A DNA stretch of 64,000 nucleotides, from contig CM060833.1 of NCBI GenBank assembly GCA_030762175.1, forward strand, positions 2,081,001-2,145,000. Direction: 5' to 3'. The stretch's first letter is position 1; the number at the start of each line of letters is the position of its first letter. Below, piece by piece: positions 45,714 to 57,143 of this stretch. The position numbers were made by a program, and so were the translations under genes. This stretch comes from Metallyticus violacea (lineage: Eukaryota > Arthropoda > Insecta > Mantodea > Metallyticidae). The notes below the pieces were generated by a model. The model was not told the origin of the DNA, did not search any database, and saw nothing but the letters and a program-made list of their open reading frames with translations.

Positions 45714-46515
45714 TCGTGCGATCAGTGATGCTTTCCCCCGCGGCGCGAGGTATTTCCTATGAGTGAACCTCCACTCATTTACCGCGCCGTGGAAGAGATA
45801 GAGAGCCTGCTTACTTACTTGTTGACCTTGCTGACTGTCGCAGTCGTGGCAGTATGTTCTTGTTTTTTAATTGGACAGTACACATAAAGCATATTATGCC
45901 TCCTGTGTTTCCAACGGAACAGCGTGTCTTTATGTACGATTCATATGTTTAACTAAGTCAGCTCGAGAAGTTCGAAGTATGTCTCAAGCAAAATCACCGG
46001 GTGTAGACGCTCCAGATCGTAAAACATTCAATAACCAATGTAACAACTTTCCGGAAACTGGAGTTTCCAGCCTAATAAATTCAAAAAGCAGCGCAGGGTT
46101 CTATCGAAGAAAGTTTACATTATATTGATAATCGTTTATACAATTCCCTTCGTCGTCTTGTACAACAAATGAGAACTTCATATGATTCTGGACAAAAGGA
46201 TACGAAACAATTGAACTTCAAGCAGTATAGAAGGAGGTGACCCTGTACTTAGGCGTGAGGAAATTGTCTGGATTTCTCAAAATGAATTACAGCGAGGGAT
46301 GAATAACTTTCTAAGGGATGCCCAAAATGTTGCAGAATGAAGGTGGGCAGTTTCAACATCTTATTTGAAATTTGGTAAGCAACGGGCCTCTTAAATTGGT
46401 TTGTGCATTGTACGGTTGGTTTGTTTTATCCTCCCGAGATCCGTCTGTCCGGCTAACGAGAGGCGTTCTCGTCCATAGACAAATCACTCCAAGGGGGGGG
46501 GGGGAGATCGCATGG
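45714..46515 (+). mobile_element. Tc3-like transposon, internally deleted, with TA flanks
   Basis: TA at 45712-45713 and 46516-46517 flank ends beginning TCGTGCGATC and CCATGCGATC. The relic reads FPTEQRVFMYDSYV, a decayed helix-turn-helix (KTFNNQCNNFPETGVS), SLRRLVQQMRTS, then jumps to a C-terminal end (ISQNELQ-like, frame broken) without any catalytic core. The layout is the same as the element at 23648-24475, but the sequences between the helix-turn-helix and C-terminus differ, suggesting separate deletion histories or heavy decay. Subterminal palindromes are well formed (45741-45789). A 12-G run (46493-46504) lies in the right repeat. Confidence 0.82.
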
Positions 46516-46689
46516 TATAACCGCTGAGGTTTATCCTTAGCGATCATCTAACAATACATTCCCCTGGCACCTTTTCTCCATTGTTGCTATTGCCTGTCAC
46601 TAACCATCCCACAATTAAGTGGGAATGGAGTGTCCAGTTTTTGATACTTGTAGTTTTCTTGCTTGCCTGAGTAAGTTAGTTGACATGTC

Positions 46690-47500
46690 TCCAACTGCTT
46701 TCCCATTACCGTATTAGTAAGCTATCAAACCTTTTTATGTTTGAATCTGAGAACTACCTAGTCGAGGAATTCACCAAGGAGGTTCTTGAAAGCTTATCCG
46801 CGCTTTTACAAAGTTGTTCATCACACGGAGTTTTATGTGTAGGGAGAGTGTTAGCAGTTCATGCAGCTCAAACAATGGTGGGTGTCTTTTCTCCAGCATT
46901 CATCGATTTCCTTTCATGACAGTCTCTCTTTCTAAAGTGCAATAACTTTGCTGGACTATCAAAGTCATACAAAAACAGCTGAATTTTACACACACCATTT
47001 GCAAACCCATCATCACAGATTGACATCGATTTCTTTCAATTACACAGCATATTTGATTGGAAAGATGGGCTGATTTCCATTATGTAGCAACGCCGCTTTG
47101 AGACTCGAATTGGAGACAGGATACAGAGCACATGGTCGTTTTATGGCGTTACAAAAAGAAGCCATCTGGGCATTTTCTGCAAGGTACTGTGAGCAACTCT
47201 GCTTTCTTCTTTGACAGGTCCAGATCGCGAACATTATTATCAAGTTTTGTGTACGATCATCATGAGACTTTGGAGATATAGTTCAACTCCTCCTCCGTAT
47301 CTTCTGAATCGATGCTAAATTATTTCGGGGGTTCGGTAGCTGGTGTAAGAGCATACAATATATTTGGGTACACAATTCCATTTCATTTTCTCGTAATGCC
47401 TCCAGAAACAGGTGGAACCATTCAGAAGTCGCAGTTATTGTCTCCCTCCATACCATCGAAACAGAAAATGGAATTGACGCTTTACCGCCTTTCAATAACT
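46690..47500 (-). pseudogene. Pseudogene of a multi-copy arthropod protein family
   Basis: Minus-strand frames give, in order, KASIPFSVSMVWRE, MVPPVSGGITRK, GIVYPNILYALTP, DSEDTEEELN, LDNNVRDLDLSKKKAELLTV, NSSLKAALLHNGNQPIFPIK and LSLHIKLRVMNNFVKAR. I recognise these blocks from a large family of uncharacterised arthropod proteins whose members share a PFxVPMxWRE start, a YPNIPSA segment, a LVRDLxLxKxxAELL segment, a KAVLLHNGN segment and a LPPLHIKLGLMKNFVK segment. Their function is not known to me. In-frame stops (for example after CDF, ITRK and TEPPK), frameshifts and missing segments make this a pseudogene. Confidence 0.72.
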
Positions 47501-47627
47501 TCGCAAGATTTCTAGCCCATGTAACACAAGAATGTGTGGGGACCAGGGCTTGTTTCAGAAATAGAGATTAAAGTTACAGCCTAGCAAAACCCACTTCACC
47601 AGAAACGTAAAGTTATTAACACAACTA

Positions 47628-48775
47628 CGAGAGGTGTTCAAAAAGTTCTCGACCTGACAGAAATGTTGTTAAATATCAACCTTTAGATGACGTGCTATAA
47701 AGTTTCAGACGCTGAAGTGTAGTCACTTATTTGTGATGATCGTGTAAACAAACTAGTGTTACCATTTTCTACAAAATGGATAATGAAATACAAACTGTGA
47801 TAAAGTACTTCGTTTTGAAGAAATTAGACCCAACAGAAATACAATAGGAATTACTTTCCACATTAAAGGATTCTTTTCGTTCTTTTCGACGGTTAAAAAT
47901 GTGAGCTGTTGAATTTAAGCGTGTCGTACATCCGTTCAAGATGATGAGCACTCAGGGCGTCCCAAAACTGCTAGACCAACGTGATTGTGACAAAAATTCC
48001 CAATGTCGTACTAAATGATCGCCGATTGAAGCTACCCGAGTTGGCTGACATTTCAAAGATCTCGATAGGTTGTGTAAATATATTTTGCAATAAATGTTGG
48101 GTATGAGAAAACGATCCGCTCGTAGATGCCGCGTTTCATAACCGTATATGAAACATGAATTCTCACTATACTCCACTCCACTGTACTCCTGAGACGAAGG
48201 AGCAGTTCAAACAATGGATGGCAACAGGTGAGAGTGCACCAAAGAAAGCAAAACCGGTTCCATCTGCAGGAAAAGCCATGGCTACGGATTGTCATGGTGT
48301 GGTGCTCGTAGACAACCTCCAGAACTATCACCGGAGAGTATTACGCTTCATGACCAACTGAAGAATGATATTCAGACTAAACGTTCACACCTTGCTATAA
48401 GGAAAGGTCTCTTTCAACACGATAATGCGTCTTCACACGCGTCTGGGATTGTTGCTGTAAAACAGCACGATCTTCCTTTCCAAGTGCTTCTGCTACCCAG
48501 AAATTCACCGGATGTGCTCCAGCAATTACTTGTTGTTCCCAAACCTGAAGAAATGACTGGATAGACGAAGTTTCACATCAAACGATGATCTTGAAGCTGA
48601 GACAAACGCTTATTTTTCACAATTGGACAAATTTTATTTTACTGAAAATATTAAAAAGTGGAAAGCAGTTTGACTAATTGTATTGATTTACCATGTGACT
48701 ATGTTGAAAAATAAAGAAATATTCTTCCTTAATATGTTGTTTTGTTGGTAAGTCCGAGAACTTTTAGAACTCTCG
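47628..48775 (+). mobile_element. Mariner element with both terminal repeats
   Basis: Left end CGAGAGGTGTTCAAAAAGTT after TA (47626-47627). Reading inward from 48775 gives CGAGAGTTCTAAAAGTTCTC; the expected right TA has mutated to CA. A transposase relic runs from ATG 47776 (MDNEIQTVIKYFVLKKLDPT) to TAA 48712-48714 (CDYVEK). Recognisable parts: AVEFKR, GMRKRSARR, PETKEQFKQWMATGESAPKK, PSAGKAMAT, HDNASSHASGIVA, NYLLFPNLKK, AYFSQLDKFYF. The first Asp (VDET) reads Tyr, the second is kept in HDNAS, the third (SDY) reads Asn. Same lineage as the element at 60068-61010. Confidence 0.9.
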
Positions 48776-49254
48776 CAGTACTGCTGCTAGATTTCCACTG
48801 CAACGTTCACTTGTCAGAACAAAGAAGGGGATGGATGGACTTCAGCCCGACTAATACTACAACAGGTCACTTAGCATTAAACTATAGGATCGCCTTTCAT
48901 TGGTGTAAAGCAAGGGGAGTCATAACGTAATCACAAGAGTGCATACTTAAGATATATCGTGGTTTTCGTGTTTAGCACATTAAAATGAGTAAATATTTAA
49001 TATTTTCATTTCAGGGGTAAAATGTGTGTGTGTGTCGGTTGCTGTGTTTCCATGTCCCTATAGCTTCAGGTTGAAGGTGCACACATAGGCACTGTTCGTT
49101 TTAATGTCACCAAAAGTCTCCGGAAAAACTAAACGCTATAGAATTTGAATTTCAGTACCAACTGCTGCTTTTAAAATAACAATGGAAATGAGAAGACAAA
49201 ATACACCGCAACAGCTGCGGCAAATCAAAACAGAATACCAATGAGGTTGTCATG
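48776..49254. other. No recognised gene
   Basis: Spacer between two mariner relics; nothing recognised. Confidence 0.4.
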
Positions 49255-49640
49255 TTTGTTATTGCAACTTGTTGTTATGGTCCATATTGAAACCTTTTAC
49301 ACGTGGTATTCCTTCAAAACAAAGACTGGAAATCTTTCATTGTTTTCACTGTTGTTACAGCAGCTTCTGGCTTCTCCACCAAAGAGAACAAGAAGAAGTA
49401 GCAGGGTGTCAGGTGAGGGCTGTATGGAGGATGTGTGACAATCTTTACGGAAGTTAACCTGAGGTCTTTGTTCCCTTTATATACAATTTTTGGAAATATT
49501 TCAAGAGCCGATTTTGAGTAATTGTTGACAGGTAACTAGAAGGATAGAAGAACGTCAGCATCATTTTCTTCCCCACACTTCTCACTCTCTTGACCGTCGT
49601 TTGGAAACATCTAAGTTGATAATTGACACTTTTTAGCTGT
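49255..49640 (-). pseudogene. Mariner transposase C-terminal fragment
   Basis: Minus-strand frames give TVKRVRSVGKKMMLTFF, a typical segment after the first catalytic motif, then after a gap KIVTHPPYSPHLTPCYFFLF and VTTVKTMKDFQSLF. The last catalytic Asp in the PCDFF position is Tyr (PCYFF), and the second catalytic motif is missing. It belongs to a lineage near the relic at 56190-57143 rather than the one at 47628. Confidence 0.75.
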
Positions 49641-49724
49641 TAAGGTTGTACCAATGAACTAATTCTTCAGATACCCATGGCTTCTACTACTAGGTACCTA
49701 AAGTGACTAGAAATATATATTAAT

Positions 49725-50065
49725 TATTAATGGTCGCAATTTTAGTTTTTTTCAACGAAACTTGGCACATAGCCATCAATTAACAAACGATTTGTCGAGT
49801 TCGTTAACCAGCAAAATTGGACCGACCTTTGACGGTGGAAATTAACCTAAACAATTTTTTTTATAAAAAAATTAAAAAAATATTTGGTTTTTCAAAACTA
49901 AATTCGGTACATACGATTTAAATAAAATAAGAATAATAGTTTCTGAAACCAGAAAAATCGGAGTTTTAGAATTAGAGAAAATTTAAAAATGGCTCTTACG
50001 TTAATATTGCTTTAAAATAAAGAACAAATTAATTCGCTTATAAACTGTATTTATAACGATACAAT
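49725..50065 (+). repeat. Family C repeat, 5' part, plus
   Basis: About two modules (CAATTTTAGTTTTTTTCAAC, TACGATTTAAATAAAATAAG, AATGGCTCTTACG) followed by the start of the unique region (AACAAATTAATTCGCTTATA), then sequence ends abruptly. Head-to-head with the minus copy that begins at 50705. Confidence 0.7.
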
Positions 50066-50104
50066 TCGCCTTACGCATGGACGTGCCCAGGTTATTAGTA
50101 AATG

Positions 50105-50352
50105 CGCCTCACCCATTTCACCAACCCCTTAAAAATCGTTTGCTTTGAAGTTCTGTTCTCAAAGCGTGTCGATCGTCTTCTGTTCTTTCGTTCACAGAGT
50201 CAAAACGGCGACCCTTCTCGTCTTCTGGAGGAGAGAGACTTAAGTCTGGCGAGTAGGGCATTATCGTGATGTGACATTCCGTTCACCTTGTCCACATTTG
50301 CGATCTTCATGCACAAGTCATGGAGGTTTTGGGGGTTTGGTTCGTGGATATC
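50105..50352 (-). pseudogene. Mariner fragment with a core deletion
   Basis: The minus strand reads MSHHDNA and immediately afterwards, in an overlapping frame, PYSPDLSLSPPEDEKGRRFD then SVNERTEDDRHALRTELQ and LRGW. The HHDNA motif (second Asp) and the PYSPDLS motif normally lie about 25 residues apart. Here they are fused, pointing to a deletion of the intervening segment. Frames are broken on either side. Confidence 0.65.
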
Positions 50353-50704
50353 GCCCTGGTCTTAATCAGCACGTTCTGCCATTCCGGAAGAACCAGTGAA
50401 GTTAAATACCTCATTACTTCATTCCATAAGCTTGTCGAGTCATTTCAAAGCTCTACGGCCCAGACTTGTCGACTTCGACGCGGAAGCTCCCTCCTGTAGT
50501 TTGCAGGTCACAATGAAATCACATGGTAACAGAAACTTGTCCGACTAAGGCAGGTCACAGCTGACGCCAGCTGTTCTGTTCCGCTTTCGTGCTTTAAGGT
50601 AGCAATGTCACTTTACACTTCCACATTCCAACCACTTGTCACTTCACAAATATAGAAATATGAAATCCCTCAAAATTTTAAGTTTCGCAAGCAGTTCACC
50701 CCAT

Positions 50705-52100
50705 AAAAGTCCGTCACGCAGGAGCTGCGTAAAGTAAGCGAATTCCTGACCAAGTTGAATAACTTTATAAATGAATATAACATCCAAATGACAGCGTATT
50801 AATTAATGAAATGAAATAAGTTATGGCATTACTAAGTGTTGTATTTGGGGAACAAAATTAGAATTCTTGCAATCTGTACGTATCACAAAAGAGAAACAAT
50901 ATTTTTATAATTATTATTATAGTTGAGATTAAAACCACAAAAATTAATGGTATACTCTTTATTAAATTAAATATATCACTACCGATAAATAAAACAAAGA
51001 TATACTATGTGAGTATTTTAAAACATTTTAAATGTAACCATGTTTATGTACTGAGACCTTGATATCGTCTTTACATTCACTAAATTAGAGAGAAACAACA
51101 GAAAGTTTCGAGTTACATTGCGTATTTAAGAAGATGTTCATATGTTTCAATAAAACAAAAACATGTCACTATTTAGAAACAATTGCAATGTACTAAGTAA
51201 ATAAAAACAGTCGAAAGTTTAATCGATTTTCAGTGGCTTTGAAATTTAATTTAAATGTTATTAACATGTAACGTAAACGTTTTCTGAAGGTTATTACAGA
51301 GCGCTCTTACATACAAATATAATTCTTAAACACATATCACATTAATATTTCACATTTGCTATCTTCATGACGATACTTTTATTAAATATAAAACATATAC
51401 ATCGTTATAAATGCAGTTTATATGCTGAATTAATTTGTTCTTCTAGTTTAAAACAATAGAGAAATAGGAATAAAAACGCCATCGTACTTTTTAAATTTCG
51501 GTTTTCAATTATTTCCTTACTCCTAAAGGTCCAATTCCACTAATTTTTAGAAAATATCTTTCTTATTTTAATTAAATTGTATATTGCGAATTTTGTTGTG
51601 TAGAAAAAAATATTAGTATCGCTAAAATGATTTTTAAATGTTGGGTTTCAGGTAAACCTGTACTCTTCTACTCCTAATGATCCGATTTCCCAGATTTCCA
51701 GGAATAGTTTTCATATTGTATTTAAATGGCACATACGGAGTTTCATTGCAATATATATTAGTCCGATAGAGCGATTTTTAAATTGTTGGCTTTCAGTAAA
51801 TCCCTACTTCTAACAATTTGATTCCACTGATTTTCAGATTTTCAATGGTATTTTCAATGGTATATTCCGAATTTCGTTAAGAAAAAAAAAAAACAAATAT
51901 TGCTGCCACTAGAGCGATTTTTAAATTTTACTTTAACTCACACTCCGTTTTCATATAAACTCCCGATGGCCCGATTGCCCTGGTTTTCAGAAACTATTTT
52001 TATTCATTTATTTTAATAAAATATGCCGAGTTTTGTTAAGAAAAAGCAAAAATTGCTACTACTAGAGTATTGACACACACACAAATATACACAGTTTATA
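50705..52100 (-). repeat. Family C repeat, near-complete minus copy
   Basis: Low end: GTCACGCAGGAGCTGCGTAA, a hairpin ACGCAG-GAG-CTGCGT, then AGTAAGCGAATTCCTGACCA. The unique region follows with a short TTA remnant (50908-50925) and matches 6560-7440 in reverse. At 51470-52060 are about four modules, each with GCTCTAGCG-like ends (CGATAGAGCG, CTAGAGCG, CTAGAG) and AAACCC/GGGTTT blocks. It ends at a CA run (52069-52082). No coding region. Confidence 0.75.
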
Positions 52101-52210
52101 TATACATATATATTTCATTGCCTAATAGTTAGGACCGTAGGATGAAGAAAATTTTCCAAAATTCATTTCACGTACACACAACTACAATAATTTTCTCCCA
52201 AATTCACTAA

Positions 52211-52804
52211 AAGAGGGAACACTAACTGTGGAGTGTTAATGAAATTTATTGCTTCAACTTACGTTATTTGCTTGTTCACTTCTCCTGTGTATAATTTGTA
52301 AATTTTTATAAACAAGTGTGACAGCTTTTAAAGTGAAATATTTATAACAATATCTGTTTTTATTTTCTCAAAAGCATTCAAATACAGTAACAGCTTTACC
52401 TATTGGCATACGAGGGGCTGAAAGATTGAAATTTTTTGGTTTTTAACTTCCCATTGGCCTTTGAAAAAAACATAAATATGAAAAATTTAACTCTATTCCT
52501 AAACTCAGAAGGGACCTGCTTTCTCTTCGTGGTGTGTTCATTAACATTATCTGAAAAGTCAAGCCCCGTCTTTGTCACAATCGGATGTCTAATGACGCCC
52601 ATCTCATGACGTAATGAGGTTAACAGCAAAACTGGAAAATTAGAAGAAATCTGTTGCGGTACGTTTTCAATCCAAAGCCTTGCACTACTTTTCAAGAGCA
52701 GAGTAGGCCCCGAATTTAAACTTTTATTAGAAAAGACTGCCATATTATTAGAGGTGACGATACTTTTAACACAAGAAAATGGAAACAACCGTTTAGTGCA
52801 GCAA
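52211..52804. other. No recognised gene; 154-codon minus frame
   Basis: A minus-strand frame of 154 codons (52396-52860) starts within the hAT fragment below and runs away from it. It has Ser/Asn/Lys-rich sequence with no domain that I recognise. It could be a chance frame or a diverged 3' part of the hAT element. Confidence 0.35.
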
Positions 52805-52809
52805 TCATT

Positions 52810-53060
52810 TATACTTTGCTGATGAGTGGAAGTCCTTGCATTTTGTAAAAGTTTCCACAAATGTGATTAAAGTAATGAACATAGCTTTCAAAGTTTGTAC
52901 TGAAAGAGCGTGCTTGTCACTTGTCGTGTAAGAAAACACACGTTCTGTGAGGGCTTTAGTTCCAAGTAAACAAAGAAGAAATCCCAATATCTTAAGAAAA
53001 TCGAGTAAGGCACATTAAAATGTGAAATAATTTCTACCCAACAGTCGCTAGGTGACGTTA
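52810..53060 (-). pseudogene. hAT transposase C-terminal dimerisation domain fragment
   Basis: Minus strand: PSDCWVEIISHFNVPYSIFL followed, after a frameshift, by GFLLCLLGTKALTERVFSYT and LSVQTLKAMFITLITFVE then CKDF. The pattern C/S-xPGTxAPxERVFSxxxxxWTxxxxxLxVxTLKAxLIxKxNF is the conserved hAT C-terminal dimerisation region. The Trp of the central block is lost. The rest of the transposase is not found upstream (toward 54 kb), so only the last about 80 codons survive. Confidence 0.68.
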
Positions 53061-53112
53061 TTTCCAATATTTTCGATGTTATGTATACATACTCGTCATA
53101 TAGACCGTACAT

Positions 53113-54934
53113 GTATTATAGGTGAATGAAAACTTTAGTCTTTTGTTTATCCTTCCCTACCTTAAGCGTTGCCCAATTATAGTCCCGCTAACTCTCAATG
53201 GGTGCAATCCTTTATTTAGCTGCAGTTTGATAAAGTATATGGACATTTTGCGATCTCTGATGATAAAACCTCCTTTTCCAATTGATCTGACAACTGATGT
53301 TGTGAAGCTTGGCAACTACATTAGTTTTTAACACAGAAACTGTAGTTGTTTGTTTCAACTGCACAGTGAAAAGAAAGTTTCTGATAAGAAATAGACATTT
53401 ATTTTGAAATTTACAATATGATTTCGGAGGAACAAACACAGTCAGAAGACGTTCGACCGCAGGAAGTACAAGTCCTGCTAAGCACGTAACGGGCTGCAGT
53501 TTTTGTTTTGTCAATATCTCGATTGGGGAAAGTGTTTGCCACCTCTCCTCCCCTGCATTCTCAGAAAAGTTTATACGACCGATTGTTGTGTTACGAAATT
53601 GAATGAAATATTTAAAGAGTATATTAATACCAACATTGATAAATGAAACATGACAAACCTTGCAGTTAATTCAATATCAACTCTCCAGCAGCAATACTAA
53701 GTCCTTTCTTTGTAGTCAGCTGTTGTTTAATGACAGGATGGTGCAATTTCGCGAAGTATTTGCTTCATAATTAATTGAATGTTAAAAAATGAACACTTTA
53801 CAAAGTTTACATTCTAAGCCGCTTTCTTTATGATTATTAGAAGAGAAAATTGAAATTTAAAAACTGTGTAGACTAACTCCAAGTATTTAAAAGTTCGTTA
53901 GATAGGAGCTGGGTAAACTAAGCGAATTCCTCAGCAAGTAGAGCAGAGAACGTAGTAAAAAACAAGTAACGCTAACACAAGGTATACATATGTATTTAAT
54001 AAAAACATAACTTTCAGACTTAAAAGTATATGCCTATCATTATTATTGTATTTACGTGTTATATTGTTACCTGTGCAACAACTATGTATTTTAGAATAAC
54101 ATAATTAGATATTCCATTAATTTCTACACTCCAAGTCTCAACATATCCACACCTTCTCAGCCATTCCGCTCTGATAATTCTTGTTTTATCTCCGAACTTA
54201 TTCTTTCTAATTCAAAGGACAATAACAACAGGTCATGTAGCTAAGCAACGATAAAAAACAAAGGGCACAATAAAAATATTTGTATCCACATTACAATTTA
54301 GCCACTATAAGTGTGGGGTAAATCCTAAATTGTAATCAACTGACAGTTTAGAAAATTGGAGCTCTGTTCAATGCCCCAAAGAGACACCACATTTTTCAAA
54401 ACTACCCTTAAACAACATCTGTGCAAAAAGAAATGTTGCATAACGTCCAGACAGTTGAAATCATGCCTCGTGCTTGTATACTCACAGGGCATACAATACT
54501 AGTACCTGTACTAGATAATAGATGGCTCTGCATCACGGGTGTGTGACTAATGGGGTGAGATGGTGCAGCCATCCGTCATCCGTCGTCCAGAGTACAATGG
54601 AGGCAAGTAAACAGGAACAACGTCACACACGACCCTTCCATTGAACAAAAGGAGTATCGAATGGCAAGGAGCTAATGGTTTCATGTTCCATGTTGTCACA
54701 GGGGGGTCTCAAAGTGTTGAACCTCCACAGCGTCGCTAATTCACCACCTCCGAAAGTATACCACAGAGCCTGCTTCTTGTCCAAGTGGCAGAACAAGTTC
54801 CTACTGATTTTTCAATATTCATCTAACGAAATCAGAGTTACGTGGAGTATATTTGCATCTTATAATGTTGTGGATGACCACAATGAGATTATTTCAGTTA
54901 CGGGCTTGCAGAACGCCGCTGCGAAGTAGAAGCC
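53113..54934. other. No supported gene; a family C end fragment
   Basis: At 53895-53935 AGGAGCTGGGTAAACTAAGC and GAATTCCTCAGCAAGTAGA match the hairpin end of family C, but no more of the element follows. A minus frame of 100 codons (53212-53514) and a plus frame of 84 codons (54675-54929) have no domain. A plus reading near 54598 (MEASKQEQR) weakly recalls a mariner N-terminus. Confidence 0.45.
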
Positions 54935-55200
54935 AGTCGTCAAGATCGTGTAATGCATGCACAGGTAGCAACTTGTATTAATTAGAGGAAGGTTTGTCAG
55001 CGGGGTGGTTACCCCCTGCTTGCATTGAGTGCTAATTGTTATGCATCCTGAAGAACGGGTGACTATCCTTACCCAGGTATAGAAATAGTACGCCAACATT
55101 TTAAAAAGCTCTCAATGACAAAAGAACTTGTTCCGAACCGTCCTTAGCTTACAGAAGAAAAGATGAAATGCAGGAATTTCGTACGCAAATGCCGCAGGGG
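54935..55200 (+). pseudogene. Tc-like element 5' fragment, second copy
   Basis: Collinear with 16780-17060: AGGTAGCAACTTGTATTAAT, GGTTTGTCAGCGGGGTGG, GGTATAGAAATAGTACGCCA and ACAGAAGAAAAGATGAAATG. Both copies encode a decayed helix-turn-helix (PGIEIVRQHFKKL here). It stops before any catalytic motif. Confidence 0.55.
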
Positions 55201-55394
55201 GGTATCAGGTCAATCAAAGTTAAACCGGCCCGGATAGAGCGGGGCAGTGTGAAGGAGAGCTACTTCTGCATTGGTCATTCCAAAGCCAGTAGCTTCATGT
55301 CTGAGCAAGAGGTTGCACCGTCCGTTGTGCACTGATCATCTTCCGTTTCCTAGGAAAAGACGCAATCAAGCCGACTGTATTTCGTCCAGAGTTG

Positions 55395-55945
55395 GAGAAG
55401 CTACGAGCTTTCACGAACCCAAGTGTTGACTGGACATGAAGTCCTAAGCGTTCCTGATGCAGTCACTCAGGACAACATCCAGGCCGTTTGTAACCTTGTG
55501 GAAATGTGCTCAAGGTGGAACTGCGCACACCATTCTTTCAAAAGAAGTAGAATTTCGGAAAATTTCGGCGAGGTGGGTCCATGTCGCCTCACTAACGAAC
55601 ATAAAAATGTTCGAAAGGAATCAGTCAGAAGTTTCTGGGTCGTTTTGAGACAGAAGTTAAGCAGCTAATTGTCACAATTAGCTGTGACGTGGGCACAGCA
55701 CAAAACTCCCGAAAACAAGAGAACGAGTGTGGAGTGGAGCAGCAAAGGGGAGGGTTCTCCGGCCAAGGCCAAAACTCGCCTGTCAGCCGGAAAAGTTGTT
55801 ACAACTGTGTTTTGGTGTTTACCATGTCGCTAATCGACTTCCTTCACGAACGGCGTATTGCTGCATTGTTGGACGACTTAAGAGTTGCCTATACAACTAA
55901 AGACGCCGGCAAAAGTCCTGACACATACTGCAGTCATTAACCGGG
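55395..55945 (+). pseudogene. Mariner transposase pseudogene, N-terminal two thirds
   Basis: Plus-strand frames give PDAVTQDNIQAVCNLVEM, then TILSKEVEFRKISARWVHVA (second helix-turn-helix and linker). A lost first catalytic motif follows, then AQHKTPENKRTSVEWSSKGE, GSPAKAKTRLSAGKVVTTVF with W, LIDFLHERR and LLDDLRVAY. The order is typical of mariner. The conserved D-E-T/S-W motif before TPENKR has decayed, and the segment with the second and third acidic residues is absent. Confidence 0.78.
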
Positions 55946-56189
55946 AAACACTGAACACTCCTTACAGTCCTTGTGAGTACAAGAAACTGAAACATTCATA
56001 AAGTTTTCCAACTGGTCTAGCAATTTTTGGATAATAATGTGTACAAAAGTGTAACTAATGCAACGGACAACAATGAACCTTAAGCTATCTAAATATACAT
56101 AAATGCAACAAGTTTAGACTTGCATAGTCACTGTCGTACAATCTGTTGAGTTCAGTCCTTTGTCAATATCTGGTGAGAAATGAAGAATA

Positions 56190-57143
56190 TTTCAAAAGAA
56201 AAATTTACATTTTACATTTTCACACGCTATAAGCAGGTGAAAGAGCGAGGACTTGGTAGCTGTTCATGGTGATCAAGTGTGTTCGTTTGATATCATTGCA
56301 AGATGGAGTCATTCATTGAAAAAGGATGAGAGACTTTGAAAGACAATCCTCGCTCTGGCCGGCCTCGGGAAGCTGTGAACGAGAGAACAATTAAAAGAGT
56401 GAGCTACTTTGTGGAGGTAAATCGACACATTACTGTTGAAGTACTAAGTATGGAAGTGGGTATCAGTGTTGGCAGCATTGACAGTATACTCCATGAACAT
56501 TTAGAGCTTCGAAAAATCTGTTCAAAATGAAACTGCTGAGCATGTTTTCACCAAATGGTTCTAAACGTTTGACAGATATATGCACTGGTGATGAAAGTTG
56601 GTTTTATTTCTATACACCCCAAATAAAGCTCAGAACTGCGTGGATGTGGGTAAATGAGAATGACCTAAGACCTGTTTGTTCTTCGACAAGATGTTCGTTC
56701 TCGGAAGCGAATGTTCATTGTTTTCTTCAACTATGAAAGACATTAGTGGTTGACTGCATGCCAGAAGGAATGAAAATGAATAGAGAATGTTATGACACTT
56801 ATGATTTGGATAATTTATTTCAAGAACTGAGGCGCCCAAAGACAGGAACTTCAAGGCTGTTGCTTTTGCACGCAATGCGTCTCCTCGCAGAACAGTAGAC
56901 ATCGCCAAAGTCCAGTAGCTGGACCATCCATCCTACAACTCTGACCTTGCACCGTTCGACTTCTGGTTGTTTGCTCGAGTGAAACCTTGCATTCCTGGAA
57001 AACCATTTAATGTAGTGCAGGACTTTGCTCAAGCTATAAATCCAGCTCTGTTGACAATATCTCAGTCCGAGTACCGTAGTGCTTTTGGCAAGTGGTTGCA
57101 ACTGTGTATGGAAAAAGAGGGCGACAATTTTGAAGGATTGTGA
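56190..57143 (+). pseudogene. Mariner transposase pseudogene with substituted second Asp
   Basis: Blocks in order: CSFDIIARWSHSLKKDER, LKDNPRSGRPREAVNERTIK, ITVEVLSMEVGISVGSIDSI then LHEHLELRKIC, LTDICTGDESWFYFYTPQIK (first Asp kept), MPEGMKMNRECYDTYDLDNL, ARNASPRRTVDIAKVQ (the HDNA motif reads ARNA, so the second Asp is gone), LDHPSYNSDLAPFDFWLFAR (third Asp kept), VKPCIPGKPFNVVQDFAQAI and EYRSAFGKWLQLCMEKEGDN with FEGL then TGA at 57141-57143. The stretch between the second and third acidic positions is about six residues shorter than in mariner. Dead copy, terminal repeats not found. Confidence 0.88.

Noticed and set aside
54598..54930. Mariner N-terminus from MEASKQEQR
   Set aside because: Only a short, weak match with no following helix-turn-helix in any frame.
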